Assembly (NCBI GenBank): GCA_946547105.1
Contig: CAMNOV010000005.1
Location: forward strand, 1 to 54,118
Origin: an uncultured Clostridia bacterium
Lineage (GTDB): Bacteria; Bacillota; Clostridia; Oscillospirales; Oscillospiraceae
DNA length: 54,118 bases
Reading direction: 5' to 3'
Positions 16,555 to 24,320 of the stretch are shown one piece after another. Under the pieces are notes generated by a model. The model did no database searches, was not told the origin of the DNA, and worked only from the letters and a program-made list of their open reading frames with translations. Position numbers and translations under genes: made by a program. Numbering within the stretch: position 1 is the stretch's first letter; every line of letters begins with the position of its first letter.

Positions 16555-17771
16555 TTTTCTCCCGTTAATAGCTCTTCCACCCGGCAGTTTGCGCCGCCGT
16601 CGGCAAAGCGAAGATGCAGCCGGTCTCCCGGATGAAGCGAAACCGCTGACTTTACCGTGCTGCCTGTTGCATCCTCCGCCACAGCGTAGCCGCGCGAGAG
16701 TACGCGCAGCGGGCTCATCGCGTCCAGCGCCGATGCAAGGCGCACATACTGCTGACGCTTTCCAGCGAGGATCCGATCCTGCGCCGCGCACAGGCGGTCG
16801 CGACTGTAGTCCAAACTGATGCGTCGATTATCGATGCCGGCCGAGGGATCGGTCAGCACGCGCTTTTGGCGAAAACTGTTCAAGCGCTCCTTGAGCTGAG
16901 CGATCTGTTTGTGCATCGCCTGACCGCCGCGGATCTCATAGCTGCGCAGCAGCTCCATGACCTCGTTTTGATCCGGTACGGCGATCTCCGCCGCATTGGA
17001 GGGCGTAGACGCCCGGCGATCGGCCACATAATCGGAGATCGTCACGTCAGGCTCATGGCCGACCGCGGAGATCACCGGGATCCGGGAATCATAGATCGCG
17101 CGCGCCACACGCTCGTCATTGAAGGCCCAGAGATCCTCGATAGAGCCGCCGCCGCGGCCGGTGATGATCAGATCCGCGATCTGAAATTCATTGGCGTAGC
17201 GGATCGCGCCGGCAATCTCCGGCGGCGCCTCGACGCCCTGCACACGGACCGGCAGCAGGATGATCTTCGTCATCGGCCAGCGATGGCCGAGAATACGGAT
17301 CATATCGTGCACAGCCGCGCCGGCCGATGAGGTGATGATCGCGATTCTCACCGGGAACGGAGGCAGCGGCTTTTTATGCGCCGGATCAAACAGGCCCTCT
17401 GAGGACAGCTTTTGCTTCAGCTGCTCAAAGGCGATCTGCAGATCGCCGACGCCCTCCGGCATGATGCCCGTGCAGTAAAGCTGATAGGTGCCGTCGCGCG
17501 GATAGACGGAGACCCGACCGAACACCGTGACGCTCATACCGTTTTCCGGGCGGAAGCGAAGGCGGGAGGCGCTGCTTTTGAACATCACGCAGCGCAGGCT
17601 GCTCTCGCTGTCCTTCAGTGTAAAATAATGGTGCCCCGAAGGATAGATCTTGTAATTGGACAGCTCGCCGCGCACGCAGACGTCGGATAAAAGCCCATCC
17701 GCATCCAGCAGCGCCCGAATATGCTCGTTGAGCTGCGTGACGGACAGGACGGGGCGTTCGGCGTTCATCAT
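16551..17771 (-). CDS. xseA: Exodeoxyribonuclease VII large subunit
   Basis: 406 residues. An N-terminal OB fold (LLSDVCVRGELSNYKIYPSG) precedes the catalytic domain with ITSSAGAAVHDMIRI, ADLIITGRGGGSIEDLWAFN and SAVGHEPDVTISDYVADRRA, then a coiled coil. Two tandem ATGs occur at 17769-17771 and 17766-17768; GGAGG lies one base before the first and four before the second, so the second may be used. The gene overlaps nusB upstream and xseB downstream. Confidence 0.95.
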   Translation of the reverse strand: MMNAERPVLSVTQLNEHIRALLDADGLLSDVCVRGELSNYKIYPSGHHYFTLKDSESSLRCVMFKSSASRLRFRPENGMSVTVFGRVSVYPRDGTYQLYCTGIMPEGVGDLQIAFEQLKQKLSSEGLFDPAHKKPLPPFPVRIAIITSSAGAAVHDMIRILGHRWPMTKIILLPVRVQGVEAPPEIAGAIRYANEFQIADLIITGRGGGSIEDLWAFNDERVARAIYDSRIPVISAVGHEPDVTISDYVADRRASTPSNAAEIAVPDQNEVMELLRSYEIRGGQAMHKQIAQLKERLNSFRQKRVLTDPSAGIDNRRISLDYSRDRLCAAQDRILAGKRQQYVRLASALDAMSPLRVLSRGYAVAEDATGSTVKSAVSLHPGDRLHLRFADGGANCRVEELLTGEK

Positions 17772-18235
17772 TCCTCCGCCGCGGGCTGCTTTTCCAACTC
17801 CCCGCGTACAAAGCTGCCCAGAACGCCGTTGATAAATGCGACGGTATCCGGCTCGTCATAATTCTTGGCAAGCTCGACCGCTTCATTGATCGCGGCACCG
17901 GCGGGCACGTCCTCCAGATAGAGGATCTCATAGATTGCGCAGCGCAGTACGGCAAGCGCGGTCTTGGAGATGCGCTCCGGACGCCAGCCCTTCGCATAGC
18001 GCTCGATATAGCCGTCGATCTCCTCGCGCTTTTCGATGACGAGGCTGCTCAGATTCAGGATATAATCCAGATACTTTCCTTTCGGAAGCTCCGCATACAG
18101 CTCGTCCACGTCGGCAAGACCGGCGAAGTGCTCCTCGGTAAAGAAATCTTCCGCAAGCTCCCTGGGCGCGCGGCCGGAAGCGGCGGCGGCAAAGCAAAGC
18201 TGGATCGCCAGATGGCGGGCAGTGCTTCTTGTCAT
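17768..18235 (-). CDS. nusB: Transcription antitermination factor NusB
   Basis: 155 residues, an all-helical RNA-binding protein that with NusE binds boxA RNA in rRNA antitermination. The N-terminal MTRSTARHLAIQLCFAA and the C-terminal AVLRCAIYEILYLEDVPAGAAINEAVELAKNY stretch are diagnostic (AINEAVELAK, AFINGVLGSF). GGAGG precedes a GTG at six and the ATG at nine bases; I prefer the ATG. It follows the Asp23-like gene by 19 bases, as in Bacillus where yqhY precedes nusB. Confidence 0.94.
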   Translation of the reverse strand: MTRSTARHLAIQLCFAAAASGRAPRELAEDFFTEEHFAGLADVDELYAELPKGKYLDYILNLSSLVIEKREEIDGYIERYAKGWRPERISKTALAVLRCAIYEILYLEDVPAGAAINEAVELAKNYDEPDTVAFINGVLGSFVRGELEKQPAAEE

Positions 18236-18254
18236 CACTTTTTTCCTCCGCTGA

Positions 18255-18617
18255 TTATTTATCAAAGGCCAGTCCGGAAACATGGACGTTGACCTGCGGC
18301 TTGTCAAATCCGGTCGTCGCCTGAATGACGTTGATGATTTTTTCCTGAACATCCTGCGCAACTTTGACGATGCTGAAGCCGTAGGTGACGGTAATGATCG
18401 CGTCCACGATGACCTTGTTGTCATCGAGCTGGACCTTAACGCCCTTGGTCACGGTCTTCAGACCGAGCAACTCGGCCAGCTCGCCGCCGGCCGTATTGGC
18501 CAGACCGGCCACGCCCTCCACCTCGGAAATCGCGGTGCGGACCAGGCTGTAGATCACGTCTTCGGAGATATTGATGCTGCCGTTTTCCTCCTGGCAGGTA
18601 ATGTAATTATCGTTCAT
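18255..18617 (-). CDS. Asp23/Gls24 family protein (YqhY-like)
   Basis: 120 residues of the alkaline-shock Asp23/Gls24 family. The pattern ISEDVIYSLVRTAISEVEGVAGL, then KGVKVQLDDNKVIVDAII, then VQEKIINVIQATTGFDKPQVNVHV is typical. Members attach to the membrane or affect lipid synthesis; YqhY in Bacillus is linked to acetyl-CoA carboxylase control. GGGAGG precedes the ATG. It heads the nusB-recN block. I see no ideal sigma-A promoter; TAGAAT/TATACT near 18691-18701 could be -10 boxes but lack a good -35. Confidence 0.9.
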   Translation of the reverse strand: MNDNYITCQEENGSINISEDVIYSLVRTAISEVEGVAGLANTAGGELAELLGLKTVTKGVKVQLDDNKVIVDAIITVTYGFSIVKVAQDVQEKIINVIQATTGFDKPQVNVHVSGLAFDK

Positions 18618-18748
18618 GCTTTGCCTCCCATCAAGACTCAATGCCTTATCGTATCAGAACCAGAACAGCGGGCGCTGTCCATAAAGATTCAGTATATTCT
18701 ACCATGAATATTCAAAAAAAGGAAGTGCATATACAAAAAATAATATTC

Positions 18749-18779
18749 AAAAATCCGGGGCTGAAAACCCCGGATTTTT
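18749..18779 (-). terminator. Terminator after spoIIIAH
   Basis: A ten-base stem (18751-18760 with 18768-18777, CCCCGGATTT type) followed by T residues on the minus strand, directly after the spoIIIAH stop. It separates the spoIIIA operon from the Asp23-nusB block. Confidence 0.85.
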
Positions 18780-18780
18780 G

Positions 18781-19320
18781 TTATGCTTTTACTTCGATGA
18801 TATTCAGCTGGGATGCCTCATAGCTGGTTTCATTCAAAATGATATCTGTGATCTGCGCGACCGCCTCCTCCGTCAGGCCCTCCGCCGGTGCGGGCACGGC
18901 CACCGTTATGGCGTCGTTTCCGATGTACACCACACAGTCGGCGAAGTTCTTGGCGATCAGCAGGTTTTCGATCTGCGATTCCTTCATGGAGCTAGTCGCC
19001 ATGGCGGAGATCGCATTCATCGCGGAGTCGATCGTCTCCTGTGAGGCGCTCTCCGCCGAGGCGGCCGTCTGCAGCAGCTGCAGCGCCTCGTCCCTGGAAA
19101 CCTGTCTCGTCAGTCTCGCCTCCGAGAAGTACCCGGAAGCGGAAGCTGCCAGTTTCTGCGCCCGCGCCGCTGCCTCCTGGATCCCCGCGTCCTCGGCGGA
19201 AACCATCTCCGCATCCGGATTCCCCCAGCGCTGATTGTATGACCAGTTGAGCAGGACCGCTGCAGCTACGAACATCAGTACGGCCAGCATGGTCAGATTG
19301 CGCTTTTTCGTTTTCGTCAT
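18781..19320 (-). CDS. spoIIIAH: Stage III sporulation protein AH
   Basis: 179 residues, a mother-cell membrane protein whose extracellular domain forms rings and binds forespore SpoIIQ in the channel between the cells. A single N-terminal helix (MLAVLMFVAAAVLLNWSYNQ) precedes a helical linker rich in Ala/Ser/Glu and a YscJ/FliF-like ring-building domain (KNFADCVVYIGNDAITVAV, INIIEVKA-type end). It is the last gene of the complete spoIIIA operon. The linker is compositionally simple but in frame. Confidence 0.94.
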   Translation of the reverse strand: MTKTKKRNLTMLAVLMFVAAAVLLNWSYNQRWGNPDAEMVSAEDAGIQEAAARAQKLAASASGYFSEARLTRQVSRDEALQLLQTAASAESASQETIDSAMNAISAMATSSMKESQIENLLIAKNFADCVVYIGNDAITVAVPAPAEGLTEEAVAQITDIILNETSYEASQLNIIEVKA

Positions 19321-19336
19321 TCCCTTTCCTCCCCTT

Positions 19337-19657
19337 TCAATGCTCCATCCGTTTCAGAATGGTGATCTTATCCGATCCGAAACCAGTATATGAGCTGACG
19401 GCGCGAAGTATATCCAGTTTCACCCCGGCGTCGTCCGCACCGTCGCACACGATCACGACGCCGTTATCGGAGATCAGCACCTGCGCCTGACCGACCCCTC
19501 TCGCGCTGCTGAGGATCGACTGCAGATCCGAATCGGAATCGGTTTCCGCCTCTTTTTTACTGCCTGAAGGCATCAGCAGAAGCAGCAGCCCGACGGCAAG
19601 GACCAGCAGCGGGATCTTGATCTGATCCAGTTTTTTCAGTATTTCTTCAAGCTTCAT
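19337..19657 (-). CDS. spoIIIAG: Stage III sporulation protein AG
   Basis: 106 residues, shorter than the about 200-residue Bacillus protein. It has one N-terminal transmembrane helix (IPLLVLAVGLLLLLMPSG) and a compact ring-building domain (GVGQAQVLISDNGVVIVCDGADDAGVKLDIL) that in the family forms a large ring in the intermembrane space. The ATG at 19655-19657 overlaps the end of spoIIIAF by eleven bases. Confidence 0.9.
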   Translation of the reverse strand: MKLEEILKKLDQIKIPLLVLAVGLLLLLMPSGSKKEAETDSDSDLQSILSSARGVGQAQVLISDNGVVIVCDGADDAGVKLDILRAVSSYTGFGSDKITILKRMEH

Positions 19658-20129
19658 CTTCGATCCACTCCTGGTGCATCTCGTCAATCCCGAGCTCTGC
19701 GGCGATCAGCTCCTGCAGCCTGTTGCGCTGATCGTTCGTAAACGAGCCCCGCAGCCGTACGGATTCCGGCACCCAAAAGCCGGCCGTATCCCATCGTGCC
19801 GCGACCTGTACGGACATTTCCGCAATTCCGGCAGAAGATGCCTGATGCTTTATATAATCGGCGCATTCCTGCTCGATCAGCATCCTCTCGTAGCGTTGGC
19901 CGTCCTCCGTTGCTTCCTTGGAAAGATCACGTCCCAGCTCGCGATAGCGTGCCAGTTCCAGAGAATAGGATGCATAATCGAAGGAACGAAAAGCAGACAG
20001 TGCCGAGATCATGATCAGCAGCATGCAGCACAGGCTCGTCATGCGTTTAACACTGCCCTCCGGCGTGAGGCACAGTGCGATCCCGCAGAATACGGAAAGC
20101 GCGCAGATCTGTCCGACAAACGATTTCAT
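19647..20129 (-). CDS. spoIIIAF: Stage III sporulation protein AF
   Basis: 160 residues. Two N-terminal membrane helices (VGQICALSVFCGIALCL and MTSLCCMLLIMISALSAF) are followed by a soluble ring-building-like domain. The start at 20127-20129 overlaps the end of spoIIIAE by four bases. Assigned by position in the operon, size and topology; the C-terminal domain shows VRLRGSFTNDQRNRLQELIAAELG, compatible with the family. Confidence 0.88.
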   Translation of the reverse strand: MKSFVGQICALSVFCGIALCLTPEGSVKRMTSLCCMLLIMISALSAFRSFDYASYSLELARYRELGRDLSKEATEDGQRYERMLIEQECADYIKHQASSAGIAEMSVQVAARWDTAGFWVPESVRLRGSFTNDQRNRLQELIAAELGIDEMHQEWIEDEA

Positions 20130-21223
20130 CCCGTCACCGTCCGGATCGCAGAGACGATCGAAACAAACAGCATCAGTCCGTAGGCGCCGACCAATCCCAA
20201 AAGCAAGGCCATCAGCGATGAAAACTCTCCCAACAGTCTGGACAAACGCTCCAGGCCCGTCATTTCCGTCGCGGCGGCAGCCAGAGAAAACAGGAGCTTT
20301 CGTACACCAAACGCCGCAAACGGCGCCGAGCAAAGTGCGCAGACGGACACCAATCCGAATGCTCCGGCCGTATTTCTGATGACGGATGCCGCGGAAACCA
20401 CCGAGGAAGCCGCATCGGACAGGATCTTTCCGACGACTGGGATCGCGGCGGACATGACGGTCCTGGCCGCTTTCACGGTCGCTTCATCCGCGCTCCCCGT
20501 CACGATCCCGGTGACGCTGAGAAAAGTGGTAAATCCAAGCGTCAAAGCGCTCAGCAGCAGAGTCGCCAGCTTCTTGCCCGTCCGCAGCATGCCTCTCAGC
20601 AGCGGGTGATCAAATATACCGGCGCAGACCGTCATGGCGATGGCTGCATACATGACCGGGATCAGCAGATGCTGGGAAGCGGACATCATCAGATCCATCG
20701 CCAGGCAGGAGGCAGCATAGCGGGCGGATGCGGACGTTGGCGCACCGCCCGCCGCTGCCGCCGAATAGATCGCCGGAAGGGCCGCCTTGGCATAATCGGA
20801 CAGGCTTGTCAACGCGTTCACCGCCCTTCCGACCAGGCTGTTCATCCCGCCGGCGAGCAGACAGGAGCAGGCTGCGCAGCCGGCAATCTGGATCATTTCA
20901 CTCTGCTTTTGACCTGGCGAAAGGCATGTCCCCAGCGCGCACAGGATCACAAGCGTCATAACGGAAAACATCTCTCTCGCGCTGCTGCGAAGCGACTCGA
21001 TGATCTGCAATAAAAAGCGGTTCCACAATCGCTCCAGGGCGCCGGTTCCGTCATAGTCGCCCGCATAGCGGAGCTCTCCACCGATCTTCTGCACATCTTC
21101 GGGCAAGCTGTCTTTCACAGCAGAGGTGTTCAGCTCTTCACTCAGCGGAAAAGGCGTTCCCTCCGCATAGGCCGATACGCTTAGAAACGGCAGGATCAGC
21201 AGGATCAGCAGAAAGCGTTTCAA
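20126..21223 (-). CDS. spoIIIAE: Stage III sporulation protein AE
   Basis: 365 residues: an N-terminal signal-like segment (MKRFLLILLILPFLSVSAYAE, first residue encoded by TTG), an extracytoplasmic stretch, and a polytopic C-terminal half with about seven hydrophobic segments (for example ICALGTCLSPG, RLLGEFSSLMALLLGLVGAYGLML). SpoIIIAE is a permease-like inner-membrane core of the SpoIIIA-SpoIIQ channel. The TTG at 21221-21223 overlaps the spoIIIAD stop as TTGA and has GGAG seven bases upstream, which supports it over any later ATG. Confidence 0.92.
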   Translation of the reverse strand: MKRFLLILLILPFLSVSAYAEGTPFPLSEELNTSAVKDSLPEDVQKIGGELRYAGDYDGTGALERLWNRFLLQIIESLRSSAREMFSVMTLVILCALGTCLSPGQKQSEMIQIAGCAACSCLLAGGMNSLVGRAVNALTSLSDYAKAALPAIYSAAAAGGAPTSASARYAASCLAMDLMMSASQHLLIPVMYAAIAMTVCAGIFDHPLLRGMLRTGKKLATLLLSALTLGFTTFLSVTGIVTGSADEATVKAARTVMSAAIPVVGKILSDAASSVVSAASVIRNTAGAFGLVSVCALCSAPFAAFGVRKLLFSLAAAATEMTGLERLSRLLGEFSSLMALLLGLVGAYGLMLFVSIVSAIRTVTG

Positions 21224-21606
21224 AGGAAATCTCCAACCATTTTCAGCATGCTCACCAGCAGCGGCATGATGATGCCGAGCGCGCAGAACGATCCCGCCAC
21301 CTCCACTGCAGACGCGACGGCGTTTTGCGAAGAATCCTTGCACAGATCCGCCGTCAGCCTGGTAACGATACCTGTCGCTACGCATTTCAATACCGGCTGC
21401 ATCATCGTCTCCTTCAGCTGAAAACGATCTCTGAGCGTATCTCTCAAGTCTTTCAGGCCGGAGCCCATGTTCAATGCCGCAAGCAGGATCATCCCCACGG
21501 CCGCCATGCCGAGCGCCGCGGCCAGCTCCGGGTTTGTCCTTTTCAGCAGCAGACAGGAAAGCAGCGCGCAGACTGCGGCGGCGGAAATACGAAGCATCGG
21601 CTCCAT
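21220..21606 (-). CDS. spoIIIAD: Stage III sporulation protein AD
   Basis: 128 residues, polytopic, with hydrophobic stretches at the N-terminus (ISAAAVCALLSCLLL), middle (ALGMAAVGMILLAAL) and C-terminus (GSFCALGIIMPLLVSMLKM). It is a membrane component of the sporulation channel. Its ATG overlaps the last base of the spoIIIAC stop (TAATG). Confidence 0.9.
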   Translation of the reverse strand: MEPMLRISAAAVCALLSCLLLKRTNPELAAALGMAAVGMILLAALNMGSGLKDLRDTLRDRFQLKETMMQPVLKCVATGIVTRLTADLCKDSSQNAVASAVEVAGSFCALGIIMPLLVSMLKMVGDFL

Positions 21607-21800
21607 TACAGACCAAAAAGACTTTTGATCAGCGCGAACAGCTCGCTGATCTTCTGCACGACCATCATCAACACCACGACAAGGGCCGTGATCGTTGTCA
21701 TCAGAGCCTGCTCATCTCGCCCGGAGCGCTGCAGCAGAATATTCAAAACGGCAACCAGGATACCGATCGCCGCTATTTTAAAAATCAGATCAACGTCCAT
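21606..21800 (-). CDS. spoIIIAC: Stage III sporulation protein AC
   Basis: 64 residues with two membrane helices separated by a short polar loop (LLQRSGRDEQALM), the exact size and layout of SpoIIIAC. It overlaps spoIIIAD by one base and follows spoIIIAB by eight. Confidence 0.92.
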   Translation of the reverse strand: MDVDLIFKIAAIGILVAVLNILLQRSGRDEQALMTTITALVVVLMMVVQKISELFALIKSLFGL

Positions 21801-21808
21801 ACCGGCAC

Positions 21809-22315
21809 CTATATGATCAGCAGACAGAGAAACGCGCCCGCAGCCGCGCTGAGTGCAAGCGTAAGCTTCCTCAATTCCGGCAGCTTCGCACGCAGTTTGT
21901 CTGCTTCCTCTTCCGTATCGCGAAGATAGCGGTCGCAGGCGGCAAGCTGCTCTTCCAGCTCATACCGGCCGAGACTGTCGCCAAGCATTTCCAGTTGCCT
22001 GCGGCCCTCAGCAGGTATTGACAGAATCGTTTCGCAGGCTTTGGACCAAAGCTCGGAAAAGCTGTTCTCATTCAGTTTGGAAAGACTTTCCGCGCAGCAG
22101 AGAAAGAAAGCGCTCGCCTCCGGTCCTGTATGTTCCGCCGCCTGACGGAGCAGATCTTCCATCGGACAAAGCCTGCTTGTCAGTTCGGCCCGCATCACTC
22201 GGACGCCTGCGATCAGGTCGCTCAACGTGAAAAGCTCCCTCCTGGCTGCGTTCACCTTCCTTTGACCGATCGAAAGACAGGCACCGATGACGATCACCGT
22301 TCCGATGATTTTCAA
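21809..22315 (-). CDS. spoIIIAB: Stage III sporulation protein AB
   Basis: 168 residues: an N-terminal hydrophobic segment, a helical soluble middle (LSDLIAGVRVMRAELTSRLCPMEDLL) and a C-terminal hydrophobic tail, the pattern of SpoIIIAB, which resembles GspF-type membrane proteins. The start codon is TTG (22313-22315), overlapping the spoIIIAA stop as TTGA. Confidence 0.92.
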   Translation of the reverse strand: MKIIGTVIVIGACLSIGQRKVNAARRELFTLSDLIAGVRVMRAELTSRLCPMEDLLRQAAEHTGPEASAFFLCCAESLSKLNENSFSELWSKACETILSIPAEGRRQLEMLGDSLGRYELEEQLAACDRYLRDTEEEADKLRAKLPELRKLTLALSAAAGAFLCLLII

Positions 22316-23190
22316 GACGGCATCCTCTGCAGCTCGTAGCAGCGTTTCTCCTCCTTCATCCGGATCAGAATACAGTCTTCAAAGATCCCTTCCTCCAGCA
22401 TGCTCCGATACAGCGGCCTTTTCCGCAGTTCTTCCGGCCCGGAAGCGTGAGCCGTCGCCATCATCCGCACCCCGCAGCCGACGATTTCGCGCATCGTATT
22501 CAGATCCTCCGGCTGTGTGATCTCATCCATGGCGATGATCTGCGGGTTCATCGTGCGCAGCAGCATCATTGCCCCCTTCGCCTTGGAAACGCCGCTGAGC
22601 ACGTCGCTGTGCGATCCGATGTCAAACTGCGGTCTCCCCTGCTCTGCCGCGGCGATCTCCCAGCGCTCGTCCACGACCCCGATCCGCAGTCCGTCGTTGG
22701 AGCTGCGGCGGATCAGCTCCCGCAGCACGGTGGTTTTCCCCAGCCCCGGCGGCGACAGGATCAGCAGATTGCCCGGTTTCTCCTCCCGCAGCCGCGCGTA
22801 GAGCTCGTTGCAGATCCCCTTGTATTCCCGCGGGATGCGGATTGCCAGTGAGCTGAACGAACGAAAGCCCAGGGCTTTGTCTTCCCGTTCAAAAGCTGTT
22901 CCGCATACGCCGATCCGCAGTCCCCGGTAACTGATAAAGCCTCTGGATAGCGCGGCAGCCGCCGTATGCAGCGAAGCGCCGGTCGCTTTTTCCAGCGTCC
23001 GCATCAGTTCCTCCTGCGTAACGGGATCCCCGTGCAGCGGATATTCCATTCTGTTTTGCAGGATCGTCGGCTTTTGCCCGATCCGCATGCGGATCTCCTC
23101 CGCTTCATTCAGCATTTCGCGGCAGCGCCTGTCCAGACAGCGCTGCGGCAACAGCGAGAGCGCCAGTTCTGTTGCGTTCATTTGTTTCAC
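22312..23190 (-). CDS. spoIIIAA: Stage III sporulation ATPase AA
   Basis: 292 residues, a secretion-type ATPase that powers or gates the SpoIIIA channel from the mother-cell cytosol. Walker A is PPGLGKTTVLREL (about residue 145); RIGVVDERWEIAAA and IIAMDEITQPEDLNTM supply the Walker B and catalytic glutamates; an N-terminal R3H-like or accessory domain contains FISYRGLRIGVCGTA. It is the first gene of the operon, 97 bases after the trxA gene. Confidence 0.95.
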   Translation of the reverse strand: MKQMNATELALSLLPQRCLDRRCREMLNEAEEIRMRIGQKPTILQNRMEYPLHGDPVTQEELMRTLEKATGASLHTAAAALSRGFISYRGLRIGVCGTAFEREDKALGFRSFSSLAIRIPREYKGICNELYARLREEKPGNLLILSPPGLGKTTVLRELIRRSSNDGLRIGVVDERWEIAAAEQGRPQFDIGSHSDVLSGVSKAKGAMMLLRTMNPQIIAMDEITQPEDLNTMREIVGCGVRMMATAHASGPEELRKRPLYRSMLEEGIFEDCILIRMKEEKRCYELQRMPS

Positions 23191-23201
23191 TTCCCGCTGT
23201 T

Positions 23202-23230
23202 ACTCTATGAGCGCCTCGTCCTCATTATGC
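23202..23230 (-). promoter_or_regulatory. Candidate sigma-E promoter of the spoIIIA operon
   Basis: On the minus strand, GCATAAT (23224-23230) and CATAGAGT (23202-23209) are separated by 14 bases, close to the sigma-E consensus (GHATATT, then CATACAHT). It sits between the trxA terminator and spoIIIAA, and spoIIIA is sigma-E controlled in Bacillus. No sigma-A promoter is seen there. The match is imperfect, so this is a proposal. Confidence 0.5.
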
Positions 23231-23240
23231 TGCAGAAATA

Positions 23241-23267
23241 AAAAGACTCCCTGTACAGGGAGTCTTT
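23241..23267 (-). terminator. Terminator after trxA
   Basis: AAAGACTCCCTG paired with CAGGGAGTCTTT around a two-base turn, followed by TTT on the minus strand; ends the moaC-trxA operon before spoIIIAA. Confidence 0.85.
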
Positions 23268-23287
23268 ACACGGATCAGTCAATAAAA

Positions 23288-23599
23288 TTACGCAAACATG
23301 CGCTCGATCTGGCTCTTGGACTGCACGCCGACGGAGCTGGCCTTTACCTGGCCATTCTCAAAGACCATCAGCGTAGGGATGCTGGAGATGCCGAATTTCG
23401 CCGCCAGCGTCGGGCATTCGTCAACGTCCAGCTTGCAGACCTTGACCTTGCCCTCCTGCTCCTCCGCGATCTTGGCGATCGTCGGCGCGAGCATGCGGCA
23501 GGGGCCGCACCAGGTTGCCCAGAAGTCCACCAGAACGGGCTTGTCGGCCTTCAGGACCTCTTCTTCAAAATTGGATTCACTGATAATGATTTCTGCCAT
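23288..23599 (-). CDS. trxA: Thioredoxin
   Basis: 103 residues with the active site WCGPC (FWATWCGPCRMLAP), the cis-Pro loop SIPTLMVF and a typical thioredoxin fold length. It reduces protein disulfides in the cytosol and would be recharged by a thioredoxin reductase such as the one encoded at 25543-26358. It follows the TlpA-like gene by 16 bases and is last in its operon. AAGGAG precedes the ATG. Confidence 0.96.
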   Translation of the reverse strand: MAEIIISESNFEEEVLKADKPVLVDFWATWCGPCRMLAPTIAKIAEEQEGKVKVCKLDVDECPTLAAKFGISSIPTLMVFENGQVKASSVGVQSKSQIERMFA

Positions 23600-23615
23600 G
23601 GTTATTATCTCCTTT

Positions 23616-24311
23616 CTAATCATTAGCAAGCAATTGCTGAATATAGCTTTCCAGCGTCGCCTCATCCATCGAACCGATCTGCTGATAAAGCAGGCTTCCG
23701 TCGGCGCGGATAAACAGCGTCACGGGAATGGCGTTGATCTGATAGGCCTGCACGGCGCTGAAATCCACGTCAAAATACAGCGGGAAACTGTAACCGTTGT
23801 CCTCCCGGATGAAAGCGGTCGCGCTCTCCACGGTATCGGTCGCGCCGTCGGTCAGATCAATCATCATAAACAGGATCTGATCGCGATACTTCTCAGCCGC
23901 CGCATCGAAGTACGGCAGCTCCGCGCGGCAGGGCGGGCACCAGGTCGCCCAGACGTTCACAATGATGGGCTGACCGAAATAATCGGACAGAGAAACCGTG
24001 TTTCCTTCCTCGTCCAGAACGGTAAAATCAGCCGTCGGATTCTCACTGAGTACGACGGGCGCTTCCGTCGCTTCCACCGCAGGCTCTGCCGGTTCAGGCT
24101 CCGCACTCGGAGCAGGCGGCTCCGTTTCTCCTGCCGATGTTTCCTCATCGTCCGCGTATTCGCTCTCATGCCGTGCGATCGGCGCGCTCTCGGTCTCCGA
24201 CGCATCTGAGGGCTTGAGCCGCGGCGCGAGATCCTTATACAGAACGCTTCCTCCGATCAGCAGCAGCGCCAGAAGCAGCAGCGGGATGATCACTTTCCAA
24301 ATAGCTTTCAT
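23616..24311 (-). CDS. Membrane-anchored TlpA/ResA-like thiol-disulfide oxidoreductase
   Basis: 231 residues. An N-terminal membrane anchor (IIPLLLLALLLIGGSVLY) is followed by a low-complexity Glu/Pro/Ala/Ser spacer (about 35-85) and a thioredoxin fold with WCPPC (NVWATWCPPCRAELPYF) and cis-Pro (NAIPVTLFIR). The topology puts the active site outside the membrane. The partner would be the CcdA-like protein encoded just upstream, which passes electrons across the membrane. The target (cytochrome c maturation, sporulation or extracytoplasmic disulfides) is unknown. Confidence 0.92.
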   Translation of the reverse strand: MKAIWKVIIPLLLLALLLIGGSVLYKDLAPRLKPSDASETESAPIARHESEYADDEETSAGETEPPAPSAEPEPAEPAVEATEAPVVLSENPTADFTVLDEEGNTVSLSDYFGQPIIVNVWATWCPPCRAELPYFDAAAEKYRDQILFMMIDLTDGATDTVESATAFIREDNGYSFPLYFDVDFSAVQAYQINAIPVTLFIRADGSLLYQQIGSMDEATLESYIQQLLAND

Positions 24312-24320
24312 ATCAAAACC

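Noticed and set aside
16555-16791. N-terminal extension of xseB
   Set aside because: The frame is open upstream only inside xseA; the ATGA overlap and GGGAG site fix the real start at 16554.
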